This document shows positions 23,494-29,407 of a stretch of 33,522 nt of DNA, one piece after another. Every line of letters starts with the position of its first letter. The stretch's first letter is position 1. Location of the stretch: positions 1 to 33,522 of the IMG/VR virus record IMGVR_UViG_3300017728_000056. One strand, 5' to 3'. Source of the stretch: a virus. The position numbers and the translations under genes were made by a program. The notes beneath the pieces were generated by a model. The model was not told the origin of the DNA. It made no database searches and saw only the letters and a program-made list of their open reading frames with translations.

Positions 23494-23752
23494 CTTTTGC
23501 TTTTGAAGGGGAATAGAAATCTGAATCTGAATAGACGCCTAGGCGCTCTAACTCTTTGAACGCTGTCAGCTCAGAGCTACTGACGAAAGCATGATCATCA
23601 TCCCAAGCCTTGAGGGCTGCGTCTGACTTTTGAGTTTGAATCTCTGTGTAATAACCGACAACCGCCAAGTCATCGTCAAAGAAACCGGGCAGGCTGTAGG
23701 GCACCCATTGGAGCAAGTCATAAGCCCGTTGCTCTTGACTTAGATCAGTCAC
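23327..23752 (-). CDS. Hypothetical protein overlapping the helicase gene (141 aa)
   Basis: I choose the GTG at 23752 (8-nt overlap with the previous stop) over a GTG at 23785. The first ~95 residues look like a folded protein: LSQEQRAYDLLQWVPYSLP, then FFDDDLAVVGYYTEIQ and 'LTAFKELERLGVYSDS'. The last ~55 residues lie over the helicase N-terminus in another frame and are Arg/Ser-rich, so they may be only incidental. It may be a helicase partner (loader or primase-type factor) but I recognise no motif. A sequencing frameshift that hides a fusion with the helicase is possible. Confidence 0.5.
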   Translation of the reverse strand: MTDLSQEQRAYDLLQWVPYSLPGFFDDDLAVVGYYTEIQTQKSDAALKAWDDDHAFVSSSELTAFKELERLGVYSDSDFYSPSKAKDGAYSEQLKTRAPRVINSSSPPRRESDSGGEGKGLDASHEKQSFRARRPRRRTRS

Positions 23753-23909
23753 GGGCCAGAGGCTCAGGCTCTTGGGCAATGGCACGCTGGAGGAGAAGGT
23801 TTACCCATCCAGTGCGAGAAACGCCGATGGGTTTCTTTCTGTCAACCTCGGCAATGACCCTTGGATCAATCAAAACACGGACATCTTGGAGCAAATCTGT
23901 TTCTGGCAT
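23745..23909 (-). CDS. Small ribbon-helix-helix-like regulator (54 aa)
   Basis: Start at ATG 23909 next to the divergent promoter region; an earlier ATG at 23969 would overlap the exonuclease start and remove the operator region. It starts MPETDLLQDVRVLIDPRVI and continues with 'SRTGWVNLLLQRAIAQ', a strand-helix-helix pattern with a basic turn, as in Arc-like repressors. It is a good candidate for the autoregulator that binds the adjacent inverted repeats. The stop lies inside the following gene's first codons. Confidence 0.55.
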   Translation of the reverse strand: MPETDLLQDVRVLIDPRVIAEVDRKKPIGVSRTGWVNLLLQRAIAQEPEPLARD

Positions 23910-23967
23910 GTTGTGGGGTTGATTCAGGCCTGAATATGGTGCATATTGACCGAGCACGCAAGTCACC
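23910..23967. promoter_or_regulatory. Divergent promoter/operator region
   Basis: A 58-nt interval between the two divergent early modules. It holds the perfect 14-bp palindrome ATTCAGGCCTGAAT at 23922-23935 and an inverted repeat ATATG-GTG-CATAT at 23934-23946. Sigma70-like boxes can be read on both strands: TTGATT at 23919-23924 and CATATT at 23942-23947 (17-bp spacer) on plus; TTGCGT at 23961-23956 and CATATT at 23938-23933 (17-bp spacer) on minus. The palindromes overlap these boxes and would work as operators. Seen directly; function inferred. Confidence 0.55.
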
Positions 23968-24606
23968 ATGCTAGATCCAATTTCTGGACTGTCTTTCGAC
24001 AAAAAACGCCATCTTTACTTTTACAAGGGTGAATGGCTGGCCCATTCCGTCTCTAGCGTCACGGACATAGACATCACGCCTCAGCAACGTGCTGGGTTTG
24101 AGAAGTACAAGCACGGCCCTGATGGTTGGGCTATTAGAGGAGACACTATTCACAACTGCCTTGATAAGCATCTGCGAGGGGAGCCGCAAATTTATGACGA
24201 AAAATGGGCGCCGTGGGTTGAGGAGCTGCTTGAAGACGATTTGTTCAAAAACGTCAATCTGATGGCCAGTGAATACTCCCTTTGCCTTCGCAATAATTCG
24301 CACTCGATGGGCGGAACGTTTGATTTTTTAATTAGCTATGCCGATGACCCAACTTTTCTAATTTTGGGAGACCTTAAAACCGTTTCGAGCAGAAAAGCGG
24401 TATCAGGCCGTAAAGCGGCAACTATTCAGCTTGGTGGCTACCTAGCCATGATCAATCAGCACTATCCCAACCTTTACGTCAGCCAATGCGTCACGGTGGT
24501 TTCTGGTCCTGGCCGTTGCCGGGTTATTGAGCAAGAGCCTGATGAATGCCTTGAGGCATGGCGTGGAGCCTTAACCCGCTTTGATGCGCTACAGCCTGAC
24601 TTTTGA
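23968..24606 (+). CDS. PD-(D/E)XK exonuclease (Cas4/RecB-like, 212 aa)
   Basis: Nuclease of the RecB/Cas4-type fold, probably a 5'-3' or 3'-5' resecting exonuclease that feeds the ERF annealing protein. Active-site elements in order: His62 in 'RGDTIHNCLDKH', Glu102 in 'SEYSLCLRN', Asp119 in GGTFDFLI, the Asp135-x-Lys137 of 'LILGDLKTVS', and Gln154...Tyr158 in AATIQLGGYLA. No Fe-S cysteine cluster typical of Cas4. First gene of the plus-strand module, starting at ATG 23968 just after the bidirectional operator; no strong Shine-Dalgarno. Confidence 0.78.
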   Translation: MLDPISGLSFDKKRHLYFYKGEWLAHSVSSVTDIDITPQQRAGFEKYKHGPDGWAIRGDTIHNCLDKHLRGEPQIYDEKWAPWVEELLEDDLFKNVNLMASEYSLCLRNNSHSMGGTFDFLISYADDPTFLILGDLKTVSSRKAVSGRKAATIQLGGYLAMINQHYPNLYVSQCVTVVSGPGRCRVIEQEPDECLEAWRGALTRFDALQPDF

Positions 24607-24729
24607 ATGGACTGGACCGAACTCTTGAAGCAAGGGCAGATCAAAGAACCGCCCGGATATAAAGAAACGGTTGAGGTCATCAAGGCTGATCCATACCAAA
24701 AGCCAAAGAAGAAGCAGAAGAAGCGTTGA
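24607..24729 (+). CDS. Small basic protein (40 aa)
   Basis: An ATG immediately follows the exonuclease TGA (TGAATG) and opens 40 codons ending at 24729. The protein begins MDWTELLKQGQIKEPPGYK and ends in a Lys-rich tail (KPKKKQKKR). A similar W-x-x-L-L...EPPGY start is familiar to me from other phage genomes, as recollection. The basic tail suggests nucleic-acid binding. Its function is unknown; it may act with the exonuclease. Confidence 0.55.
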   Translation: MDWTELLKQGQIKEPPGYKETVEVIKADPYQKPKKKQKKR

Positions 24730-24791
24730 CAATCAATAGATGGTATGCCATTGTTCACGCAAGAGCGGAGAACGCTCACCACTTCAACAAA

Positions 24792-24995
24792 ATGACTTCC
24801 TATCAATCACAAAAGCTCTACTCGGGCTTTTACGGCAACAAGCGTCGGGTCAACCTTGCGGCTCCTGTCGTCAGCGTTCTGTTTGCTGCCCTGCTATCAG
24901 GCGCTGCCTGGTATTGCATGACATCAACTCTTGATCAAATGACGCAGCGCGATTGCAATGCTGGTATTCAGAAAGCTTGCGAGGCTCTTAAGTAG
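24792..24995 (+). CDS. Small membrane protein (67 aa)
   Basis: Starts at ATG 24792 (an in-frame TTG at 24726 would give 89 aa). The N-terminus is 'MTSYQSQKLYSGFYGNKRR', then one transmembrane segment at about 25-45 (APVVSVLFAALLSGAAWY), then a short Cys-containing tail (RDCNAGIQKACEALK). The basic residues just before the segment suggest an N-in orientation. Not recognised further. It stands out in a recombination module and may sit in the membrane as an accessory or anti-exclusion factor. A TTGACA at 24726-24731 may be a promoter box but no good -10 partner was seen. Confidence 0.5.
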   Translation: MTSYQSQKLYSGFYGNKRRVNLAAPVVSVLFAALLSGAAWYCMTSTLDQMTQRDCNAGIQKACEALK

Positions 24996-24997
24996 CT

Positions 24998-25315
24998 GTG
25001 TCTTTCTACAACACAAACAAAGAAAACGCTGAACAGTCCGCTGACTCTTCGCAAAAAGCTAAAAGACAAGAGATTGTCATCTATGACCTTTTTCTTCTTT
25101 TCAATGAGCCTTTAAGCCCCTCAATGGTTTACAAGGCTCTTGACGAAAAGTGGCCAATCACGTCAATTCGCAGAGCAATGACAAACCTTACTGATGACGG
25201 AATGATCGTTAAAACTCAAGAAACCGTCAAAGGCGTTTACGGCAAGAACGAGCACCTTTGGTCTCTGCCTGAAAAAATCGCTGACTCGAAGCAAGCTTTA
25301 TTGTTTGATTTCTAG
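24998..25315 (+). CDS. Winged-helix DNA-binding protein (105 aa)
   Basis: Starts at GTG 24998, 2 nt after the preceding TAG; the first ~25 residues are polar and variable. Residues about 26-93 fit a winged helix: 'EIVIYDLFLLFNEPLSPS', 'MVYKALDEKWPITSIRRAM', 'LTDDGMIVKTQETVKG', 'EHLWSLPEK'. Such phage proteins bind DNA as transcription regulators or help at the origin. It sits between the small membrane protein and RusA. No sensor domain visible. Family-level specifics are not known. Confidence 0.65.
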   Translation: MSFYNTNKENAEQSADSSQKAKRQEIVIYDLFLLFNEPLSPSMVYKALDEKWPITSIRRAMTNLTDDGMIVKTQETVKGVYGKNEHLWSLPEKIADSKQALLFDF

Positions 25316-25327
25316 CCTTGTGGAATC

Positions 25328-25774
25328 TTGTCCAACCTCACCAGTTTTACTTTTGTGGTTCTTGGCAAGCCAGCCCCACAGGGCAGCAAGCGACACGTTG
25401 GCAAAGGCATCCTTTTGGAGTCTTCAAAACGTTGCAAGCCATGGCGACAAGCTGTGGCTTTAGCTGCGCAAGAGTCGTTACCTGATGACTGGTATGCCAT
25501 AATGGATAGGCCTATGAGTGCATCAATCACCTTTGCTTTCGATCGACCAAAACTCCACTACAAAACAAACGGCGAACTAAAACCATCAGCCCCTGTTCAC
25601 TGCGCTAAAAGGATCGGAGACCTCGACAAACTTTGCCGTGCTGTCTTTGACTCGCTCGACATTGCAAACGTTGTCAATGACGATTCTCAATTTGTAAGCC
25701 TCTATGCCCACCGACGTTTCACCGTTAAACATGAACACCCCTGCGCCATCATCAGCGTTACAGCCCTTGATTGA
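25328..25774 (+). CDS. rusA: RusA-like Holliday junction resolvase (148 aa)
   Basis: Resolves branched DNA during recombination or packaging. Conserved start 'VVLGKPAPQGSKRH' and the acidic active site are present: 'IGDLDKLCRAVFDSL' gives Asp98 and Asp100, and 'VVNDDSQ' gives Asp119, matching the spacing of RusA catalytic residues 70, 72 and 91. The start is TTG at 25328, with no in-frame ATG before the conserved residues; it is 12 nt after the preceding stop. The 3' end overlaps the ERF gene. Confidence 0.82.
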   Translation: MSNLTSFTFVVLGKPAPQGSKRHVGKGILLESSKRCKPWRQAVALAAQESLPDDWYAIMDRPMSASITFAFDRPKLHYKTNGELKPSAPVHCAKRIGDLDKLCRAVFDSLDIANVVNDDSQFVSLYAHRRFTVKHEHPCAIISVTALD

Positions 25775-26429
25775 AGCCCTGGTCAAGTTTCACAAAACTG
25801 TCCCGGCTATCAATAAAACAGCGAGTGCTCAATACGGCAAATTTGCTGACCTTGAAACAGTGCTTTCAACTGTCACACCGCACCTAATTAAAAACGGCCT
25901 TGTCATCTCACAGGTCTTTGAGCCAAGCGAAGGTCTTGAGCCAATCTTGGTCACAAAGCTGCTGCACATTAGCGGCGCTGAGTTGATCAGCCGTCTGCCA
26001 ATGGTTATAGGCAAAGGCAGAAATGCTTTGCATGACTTTGGAGGATCATGCACCTATCTCAAGCGTTACGCCTTATTGGCCATGCTTGGTCTTACGGCTG
26101 ATATGGATATGGACGGTGATTTTGCTGATGACAAACCTGCCGCCAAACCTGCCGCAAAGCCAGCACGGGTAAATGATAACCCCACCCCTGAAGACGTTGC
26201 GCCTGGTGAACCGTTTGCGTCCGGCGAAGAACCTCTTTCTGAAAACGATCGCAATCTCTGCCTTGGCTTAATCAAAGAGCTAACACCGGAGGGCCTTGCG
26301 TCCTTTTGTGAAAGCTTTCGACGGGACTTTGATTTGAAACCTGATGCTAAAGTAGCTCCTGCTCTTACGAGTAAAAAGCACCAAGACTGGATGAATGCCA
26401 ATCTAATCAAATTTGCCGTCAATGTCTGA
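25731..26429 (+). CDS. ERF-family single-strand annealing protein (232 aa)
   Basis: Anneals complementary single strands in phage recombination together with the exonuclease. The ERF core is at about residues 8-125: 'LQPLIEALVKFHKTVPAIN', 'YGKFADLETVLSTVTPHLI', and the signature GGSCTYLKRYALLAMLGL at about 104-121. An Ala/Pro/Lys linker (KPAAKPAAKP) follows, then a separate C-terminal helical domain from about 170. I prefer the ATG at 25731 to that at 25704 because it shortens the overlap with rusA to 44 nt. Its stop is shared with the following start (ATG at 26422). Confidence 0.82.
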   Translation: MNTPAPSSALQPLIEALVKFHKTVPAINKTASAQYGKFADLETVLSTVTPHLIKNGLVISQVFEPSEGLEPILVTKLLHISGAELISRLPMVIGKGRNALHDFGGSCTYLKRYALLAMLGLTADMDMDGDFADDKPAAKPAAKPARVNDNPTPEDVAPGEPFASGEEPLSENDRNLCLGLIKELTPEGLASFCESFRRDFDLKPDAKVAPALTSKKHQDWMNANLIKFAVNV

Positions 26430-26616
26430 AGAGAACAAGCCAAAAACTCGCTCTGAACGACAAGCCGAGCAAGACGACAAACGCAGCCACAACTTTTTTC
26501 AAGTTCGTCTTGACGAAAGTCTTGGCGACAAGCTTCGCGACTACATGAGGCAGCGCGATTACAACACAAATCAAGCCCTCAAAATTATCATCTCTCGTTT
26601 TTTTACAGGCAAGTAA
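26422..26616 (+). CDS. Arc-like ribbon-helix-helix protein (64 aa)
   Basis: Starts at ATG 26422, overlapping the last codons of the ERF gene by 8 nt. After a basic, polar N-terminus (KPKTRSERQAEQDDKR) comes 'HNFFQVRLDESLGDKLRDY' and 'NTNQALKIIISRFF', which is a strand-helix-helix pattern. No C-terminal domain. It may regulate the recombination operon or serve as DNA-binding partner. Family assignment from pattern only. Confidence 0.55.
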   Translation: MSEENKPKTRSERQAEQDDKRSHNFFQVRLDESLGDKLRDYMRQRDYNTNQALKIIISRFFTGK

Positions 26617-26617
26617 C

Positions 26618-26908
26618 ATGGCCGATTTTCCACAAGATGCTTTCACTCTTTGGTTCAATTGCAACAAAGATCAGAAAACAGAAGGAGCCTATTGGGCATC
26701 TTCTGAAGTTCCTATTGAAGAGCTTCGCAAGCTCTGTGCATGGATTAAAGACGCTCCAAAAACCACAAACGACAAGGGCCAGCAATGCGTTCAGCTACGG
26801 GCTGGCCTTCGCCCTAGGGTGAGCAAGGCTGGCAACGATTATCTGTTGCTTGCGATTAGCGATCAAAAGCCACGCAAGCCGGAGGCAAACAACAACATCG
26901 ATTTTTGA
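26618..26908 (+). CDS. Hypothetical protein downstream of the annealase module (96 aa)
   Basis: Starts at ATG 26618, just after the previous TAA. Features: 'AFTLWFNCNKDQKTEGAYW', then 'EVPIEELRKLCAWIKDA', 'GLRPRVSKAGNDYLLLAIS', and a short acidic C-terminus. The final strand set would fit a small OB-type or phage ssDNA-binding-like protein, and an SSB next to an ERF/exonuclease pair would make sense, but I do not see a diagnostic motif. Unknown function with a weak hypothesis. Confidence 0.55.
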   Translation: MADFPQDAFTLWFNCNKDQKTEGAYWASSEVPIEELRKLCAWIKDAPKTTNDKGQQCVQLRAGLRPRVSKAGNDYLLLAISDQKPRKPEANNNIDF

Positions 26909-27009
26909 TACTTGGGGCATCAAGTGGGCCAGGGCCGAAAGGACTGGCGGGGGTGGATCCCAGTTGACCGCTTCGTGTAAGACCCCAACCCCCGACCTAA
27001 CTTGAGGAG
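26909..27009 (+). ncRNA. Hairpin-rich non-coding element (candidate structured RNA)
   Basis: A 101-nt interval made almost entirely of inverted repeats on the plus strand. Hairpin 1: ACTTG-GGGCAT-CAAGT at 26910-26925. Hairpin 2: CCAG/CTGG at 26929-26932 and 26944-26947 with an inner CC-GAAA-GG stem, i.e. a GNRA tetraloop. Hairpin 3: CGGGGGT at 26948-26954 pairs with ACCCCCG at 26988-26994 and encloses a small CGC-TTC-GTG stem. No T-run follows, so it is not a simple terminator. It lies upstream of the 50-aa gene with GAGGAG directly before its ATG. Structure is read directly; RNA function is inferred. Confidence 0.5.
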
Positions 27010-27162
27010 ATGTCAGAACCAACTCTCAAGCGCGTGTCAAAGAATGGTGAATGGGTTTGGGAGATTACTTGCAACGGAATGACCCGTTATCACGCTCAAG
27101 ATTGGCAAGCTCGCTGGATTTACGAACAGGCGTTGCGCCTTTATTCCAAGCAAGCAAGCTGA
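27010..27162 (+). CDS. Small protein (50 aa) after the structured element
   Basis: An ATG at 27010 preceded directly by GAGGAG opens 50 codons to a TGA at 27162. The protein starts MSEPTLKRVSKNGEWVWEI and continues with 'NGMTRYHAQDWQARWIYEQ', so it has five Trp residues and looks folded. Its 3' end overlaps the convergent gene at 27141 by 22 nt. Function unknown. The strong Shine-Dalgarno-like sequence next to the hairpins suggests that translation is regulated by RNA structure. Confidence 0.55.
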   Translation: MSEPTLKRVSKNGEWVWEITCNGMTRYHAQDWQARWIYEQALRLYSKQAS

Positions 27163-27356
27163 GCATCCATGTCTGCAATGCGGCTAACGGCTTGGCCTAA
27201 AAGCTTGCGTTGATGCCAGTTCTGGCGCACCAAAGAAGCGCATAAGCCTTGAACCTCTTCAATGTCTTCGGTGTTGTAAATAGAGCGAACCGAACGTTCC
27301 ATCATTAGCTCTTCATGAAGAGTCTGTTCTGCAATCATCCATTTCATGTCGTCCAT
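27141..27356 (-). CDS. Hypothetical helical protein (71 aa)
   Basis: I prefer the ATG at 27356, which is preceded by GGAG at a good distance, to the ATG at 27428 that would double the overlap with the upstream gene. The protein is helical: MDDMKWMIAEQTLHEELMM, 'RSIYNTEDIEEVQGLCASL', 'RQNWHQRKLLGQAVSRIAD'. It resembles short proteins I recall from cyanophages and cyanobacteria with the phrase 'LVxQNWHQxKLLG'. Function unknown. It overlaps the convergent 50-aa gene at its 3' end. Confidence 0.55.
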   Translation of the reverse strand: MDDMKWMIAEQTLHEELMMERSVRSIYNTEDIEEVQGLCASLVRQNWHQRKLLGQAVSRIADMDAQLACLE

Positions 27357-27552
27357 TGCTGCGCTCCACTGACTCCAAGATTTTGCGCTCCTCAGCGTAA
27401 GGAGGCTGCTTAGCTCGAATGTAGTCATGGAACGCAGGAACTAGCCACTCTTGCGGCGGCCAACAGTTATCCCAATTCACCGGCTTGGCACAATTGACAA
27501 CGACTGTTGACCAAAAGGCAATCAGATATGACCACAACCAATACAAGCCCAT
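27313..27552 (-). CDS. Small membrane or secreted protein (79 aa)
   Basis: ATG at 27552 in TAATG with the dCTP deaminase stop. The N-terminus 'MGLYWLWSYLIAFWSTVVV' is a hydrophobic segment that would anchor in the membrane or be a signal peptide, although it lacks Lys or Arg before it. After it come two Cys and a Pro-rich, aromatic part (KPVNWDNCWPPQEWL). The last ~30 residues are charged and are partly encoded over the next gene. Not recognised. Confidence 0.5.
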   Translation of the reverse strand: MGLYWLWSYLIAFWSTVVVNCAKPVNWDNCWPPQEWLVPAFHDYIRAKQPPYAEERKILESVERSNGRHEMDDCRTDSS

Positions 27553-28073
27553 TAGGCAGCAACAGACGGCATGACCCGCAAATGGTTGTTGTAATTGCCT
27601 GTTACCGCATAGCTAATGTCTGGAACGTTGCTCATGCGATGGAAGACCATTTGGCCAATTTTTAAATTGGGATACAGATGCAAGCCGTGATACCGGCGCT
27701 CATTAGTCAATTCAAGCGTCAGCTTGCTTCCGTGCCAACCTGGATCGCACCAACCAGCCAACAAATGATTCAACCCCTCCCGAGCGCGGCTTGACTTCAA
27801 GACGAACTGAGCAGAAATGTCGTCAGGTAGCTTAAACGTTTCAATCGTTTCGGCTAGTACAAACTCACTAGGCGCTAAGTAGTAGGGATCTTCCTCCGTC
27901 CTGTCCGATATATCAATTTCAATTAACTCTCTCTTGTCTGAAACCTCGATCATTAATCGATGACCAAGGCGAAGATCCAAGCTTGCTGGGTTTAATAGCT
28001 CCGGCGAAAAAGGCCAAACCATCTGATGGCTATCACAAAGAGATCTGATTTCCCAGTCGCACAAGACCGCCAT
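27552..28073 (-). CDS. dcd: dCTP deaminase (173 aa)
   Basis: Converts dCTP to dUTP, which then supplies dUMP for dTMP synthesis. Family motifs in order: 'PASLDLRLGHRL' at about 29-40, 'FVLAETIETFKLPDDISAQF' at about 71-90, 'KSSRAREGL' at about 93-101, 'AGWCDPGWHGS' at about 106-116 and the catalytic Glu121 in 'LTLELTN'. The ATG at 28073 is preferred to a TTG at 28082. It could also be a bifunctional deaminase/dUTPase. It is the only nucleotide enzyme in this window. It lies in an operon with the peptidase and small membrane proteins. Confidence 0.85.
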   Translation of the reverse strand: MAVLCDWEIRSLCDSHQMVWPFSPELLNPASLDLRLGHRLMIEVSDKRELIEIDISDRTEEDPYYLAPSEFVLAETIETFKLPDDISAQFVLKSSRAREGLNHLLAGWCDPGWHGSKLTLELTNERRYHGLHLYPNLKIGQMVFHRMSNVPDISYAVTGNYNNHLRVMPSVAA

Positions 28074-28095
28074 GTAAGCCAATTAAAACGTCAGC

Positions 28096-28803
28096 CTACT
28101 CATCGTCAACGAGAATCACCCAGCCGGTGCTAGGGCCCTCGACTTCCCAACGCATCTTGAACGCTTGCCGTGACACCTTGGCGTTCTTTCCGCCATATCG
28201 CCCTGAATGACCTCCTCGTTCAATATCTGGTAAGCCTCTTGGGTCGTGCATAATCCAATCATTCTTATCGAAACCAACAATGACGCTCCAATGACCACAG
28301 CCATAGTTGTCACACATTGGTGGCTCCCCTCTGCTCATGTCACCGTGATGAAGCCAACCAACCATGACCGGACGACCGGCTGCTAGCTCAGCTTCAATTA
28401 AATTTCCATCACCGTCCTGCCGAAATTCAGCATGTAAGCCCAGACTCTCTAACGCACTCAATTGAGCGTCAATACTGGTTGTATCGCCAAACCGTTCTCG
28501 AATCCTGTTGTATTGATCATCGGTCTTCACCTTTCCGTAAAAGGCAGCGACCATCGCAGCGGAAGAGCTAAAGCATTGCCTGTAACCTTTGCCAATGTTG
28601 TCCAGCTGGTGAAAATAAGGCACATAAGCTTGCTGCGCTATTCCGCTAGCCTTCCACGCCTCAAACCAAGCTGCATCCTCTCTCAGCAGCTCTTCAGGCA
28701 AAGCGTCCTCAAATTCTTTTATGGCAGCCAGCTGATGTGGATCTCCCGGCTTGAAATGCGTGAAGAACGGCAGCAGAGTAAGCACCATAAAAAAGCGATT
28801 CAT
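28096..28803 (-). CDS. C39-like cysteine peptidase with signal peptide (235 aa)
   Basis: Exported cysteine peptidase, a good candidate for the lytic enzyme. The hydrophobic N-terminus MNRFFMVLTLLPFFTHF (about 1-17) is a probable signal or anchor. The catalytic set of the C39-like family is present: Cys77 in 'YRQCFSSSAAMVAAFYG', His171 in 'YGCGHWSVIVGFD' and Asp187 in 'IMHDPRGL'. Family members cleave peptidoglycan cross-bridges or leader peptides. ATG at 28803 is shared with the stop of the small membrane gene (ATGA). No cell-wall-binding domain seen. It might instead process a phage peptide. Confidence 0.7.
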   Translation of the reverse strand: MNRFFMVLTLLPFFTHFKPGDPHQLAAIKEFEDALPEELLREDAAWFEAWKASGIAQQAYVPYFHQLDNIGKGYRQCFSSSAAMVAAFYGKVKTDDQYNRIRERFGDTTSIDAQLSALESLGLHAEFRQDGDGNLIEAELAAGRPVMVGWLHHGDMSRGEPPMCDNYGCGHWSVIVGFDKNDWIMHDPRGLPDIERGGHSGRYGGKNAKVSRQAFKMRWEVEGPSTGWVILVDDE

Positions 28804-28958
28804 TTCCTCAACGCTGGTTTAGGGCATTCTGGGCGCTGGAGCAAGCCTGCATGAAAGCCGGACAGAAACAAAAAGCCTCCGCCTCCAATGACGACGGCAA
28901 CCAACGTTCCTAAAACAAAAAAACCGCTGACCAGCACCCAAGCTGGATCAGATTTCAT
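28800..28958 (-). CDS. Small membrane protein (52 aa), holin-like candidate
   Basis: A 52-codon frame with ATG at 28958, overlapping the upstream stop as ATGA, and TGA at 28800 overlapping the peptidase start as ATGA. The segment 'WVLVSGFFVLGTLVAVVIG' followed by GGGFLFLSGF is strongly hydrophobic (about 7-35), with one long or two short passes, and the C-terminus is basic with a Cys. The coupling to the peptidase gene suggests a lysis-related role such as pinholin or holin, but sequence alone cannot show it. Confidence 0.6.
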   Translation of the reverse strand: MKSDPAWVLVSGFFVLGTLVAVVIGGGGFLFLSGFHAGLLQRPECPKPALRK

Positions 28959-29128
28959 TTTTCAACCCTGCTCTCAGGGAACAGGTTCTTCTCAACAAAA
29001 ACAACAACCTGATCATCAACAGTGTTGTCTGTGGTCTTTGCGTAAGCCTTGAGCAGGTCAACAATCAACTTTTTAACCGCGTTGCTCTTCAGAAACGAGA
29101 ACAGGATTGGACGGACGAGAAACACCAT
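28955..29128 (-). CDS. Small protein (57 aa) in the lysis-like cassette
   Basis: I give the ATG at 29128; a TTG at 29149 would add seven residues and be nearer the upstream stop. The protein has 'MVFLVRPILFSFLKSNAVK' at its start, then 'KLIVDLLKAYAKTTDNTVD' and a C-terminal 'VVFVEKNLFPESRV'. It resembles a small family that I recall from cyanophages. It has an amphipathic start and no clear transmembrane segment. Its stop overlaps the next gene start (ATGA). Function unknown. Confidence 0.55.
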   Translation of the reverse strand: MVFLVRPILFSFLKSNAVKKLIVDLLKAYAKTTDNTVDDQVVVFVEKNLFPESRVEK

Positions 29129-29152
29129 TGGATTTCTGCTATTGGCCAAAGT

Positions 29153-29407
29153 CTAGTTCCGGTCGCTATGTCCCTCAAGCCGAGCAACAGACCGTTCCAG
29201 ATCGCTCAACCGTCCAAAGATCTCACGGTCTCTTGCTGTCAGGTCGTTGTGAAGCACATTCATTCGCGTGGCTAGATTGTCCACAGCTGAGGTCAGCCTT
29301 ACCAACGAATCGCGGCTTGTCTGGTTTTGACCGTTAGCGCGGACGATTCCTAAACCGGCAACCCCGATCGACGCACCAGCAACAGCAGCAAAGACCTCGA
29401 CCACCAT
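29153..29407 (-). CDS. Membrane-anchored coiled-coil protein (84 aa)
   Basis: Starts at ATG 29407. A hydrophobic N-terminal segment at about 1-24 (VVEVFAAVAGASIGVAGLGI) is followed by a coiled coil at about 33-80 ('LVRLTSAVDNLATRMNVLH' and 'IFGRLSDLERSVARLEGH'). The layout of one anchor and a helical rod is seen in XhlA-like lysis accessory proteins. It lies upstream of the small proteins and peptidase in the same operon and only 22 nt from the divergent gene at 29430. Confidence 0.6.
   Translation of the reverse strand: MVVEVFAAVAGASIGVAGLGIVRANGQNQTSRDSLVRLTSAVDNLATRMNVLHNDLTARDREIFGRLSDLERSVARLEGHSDRN

Noticed and set aside
23910-23969. Longer form of the small ribbon-helix-helix gene starting at 23969
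   Set aside because: It would overlap the exonuclease start codon and translate through the palindromic region; the added residues lack the character of the fold.
24726-24754. TTGACA at 24726-24731 as a promoter for the middle of the recombination operon
   Set aside because: The -35 box is perfect but the best -10 at 17 bp is CATTGT, which is weak, so I do not list it as a feature.
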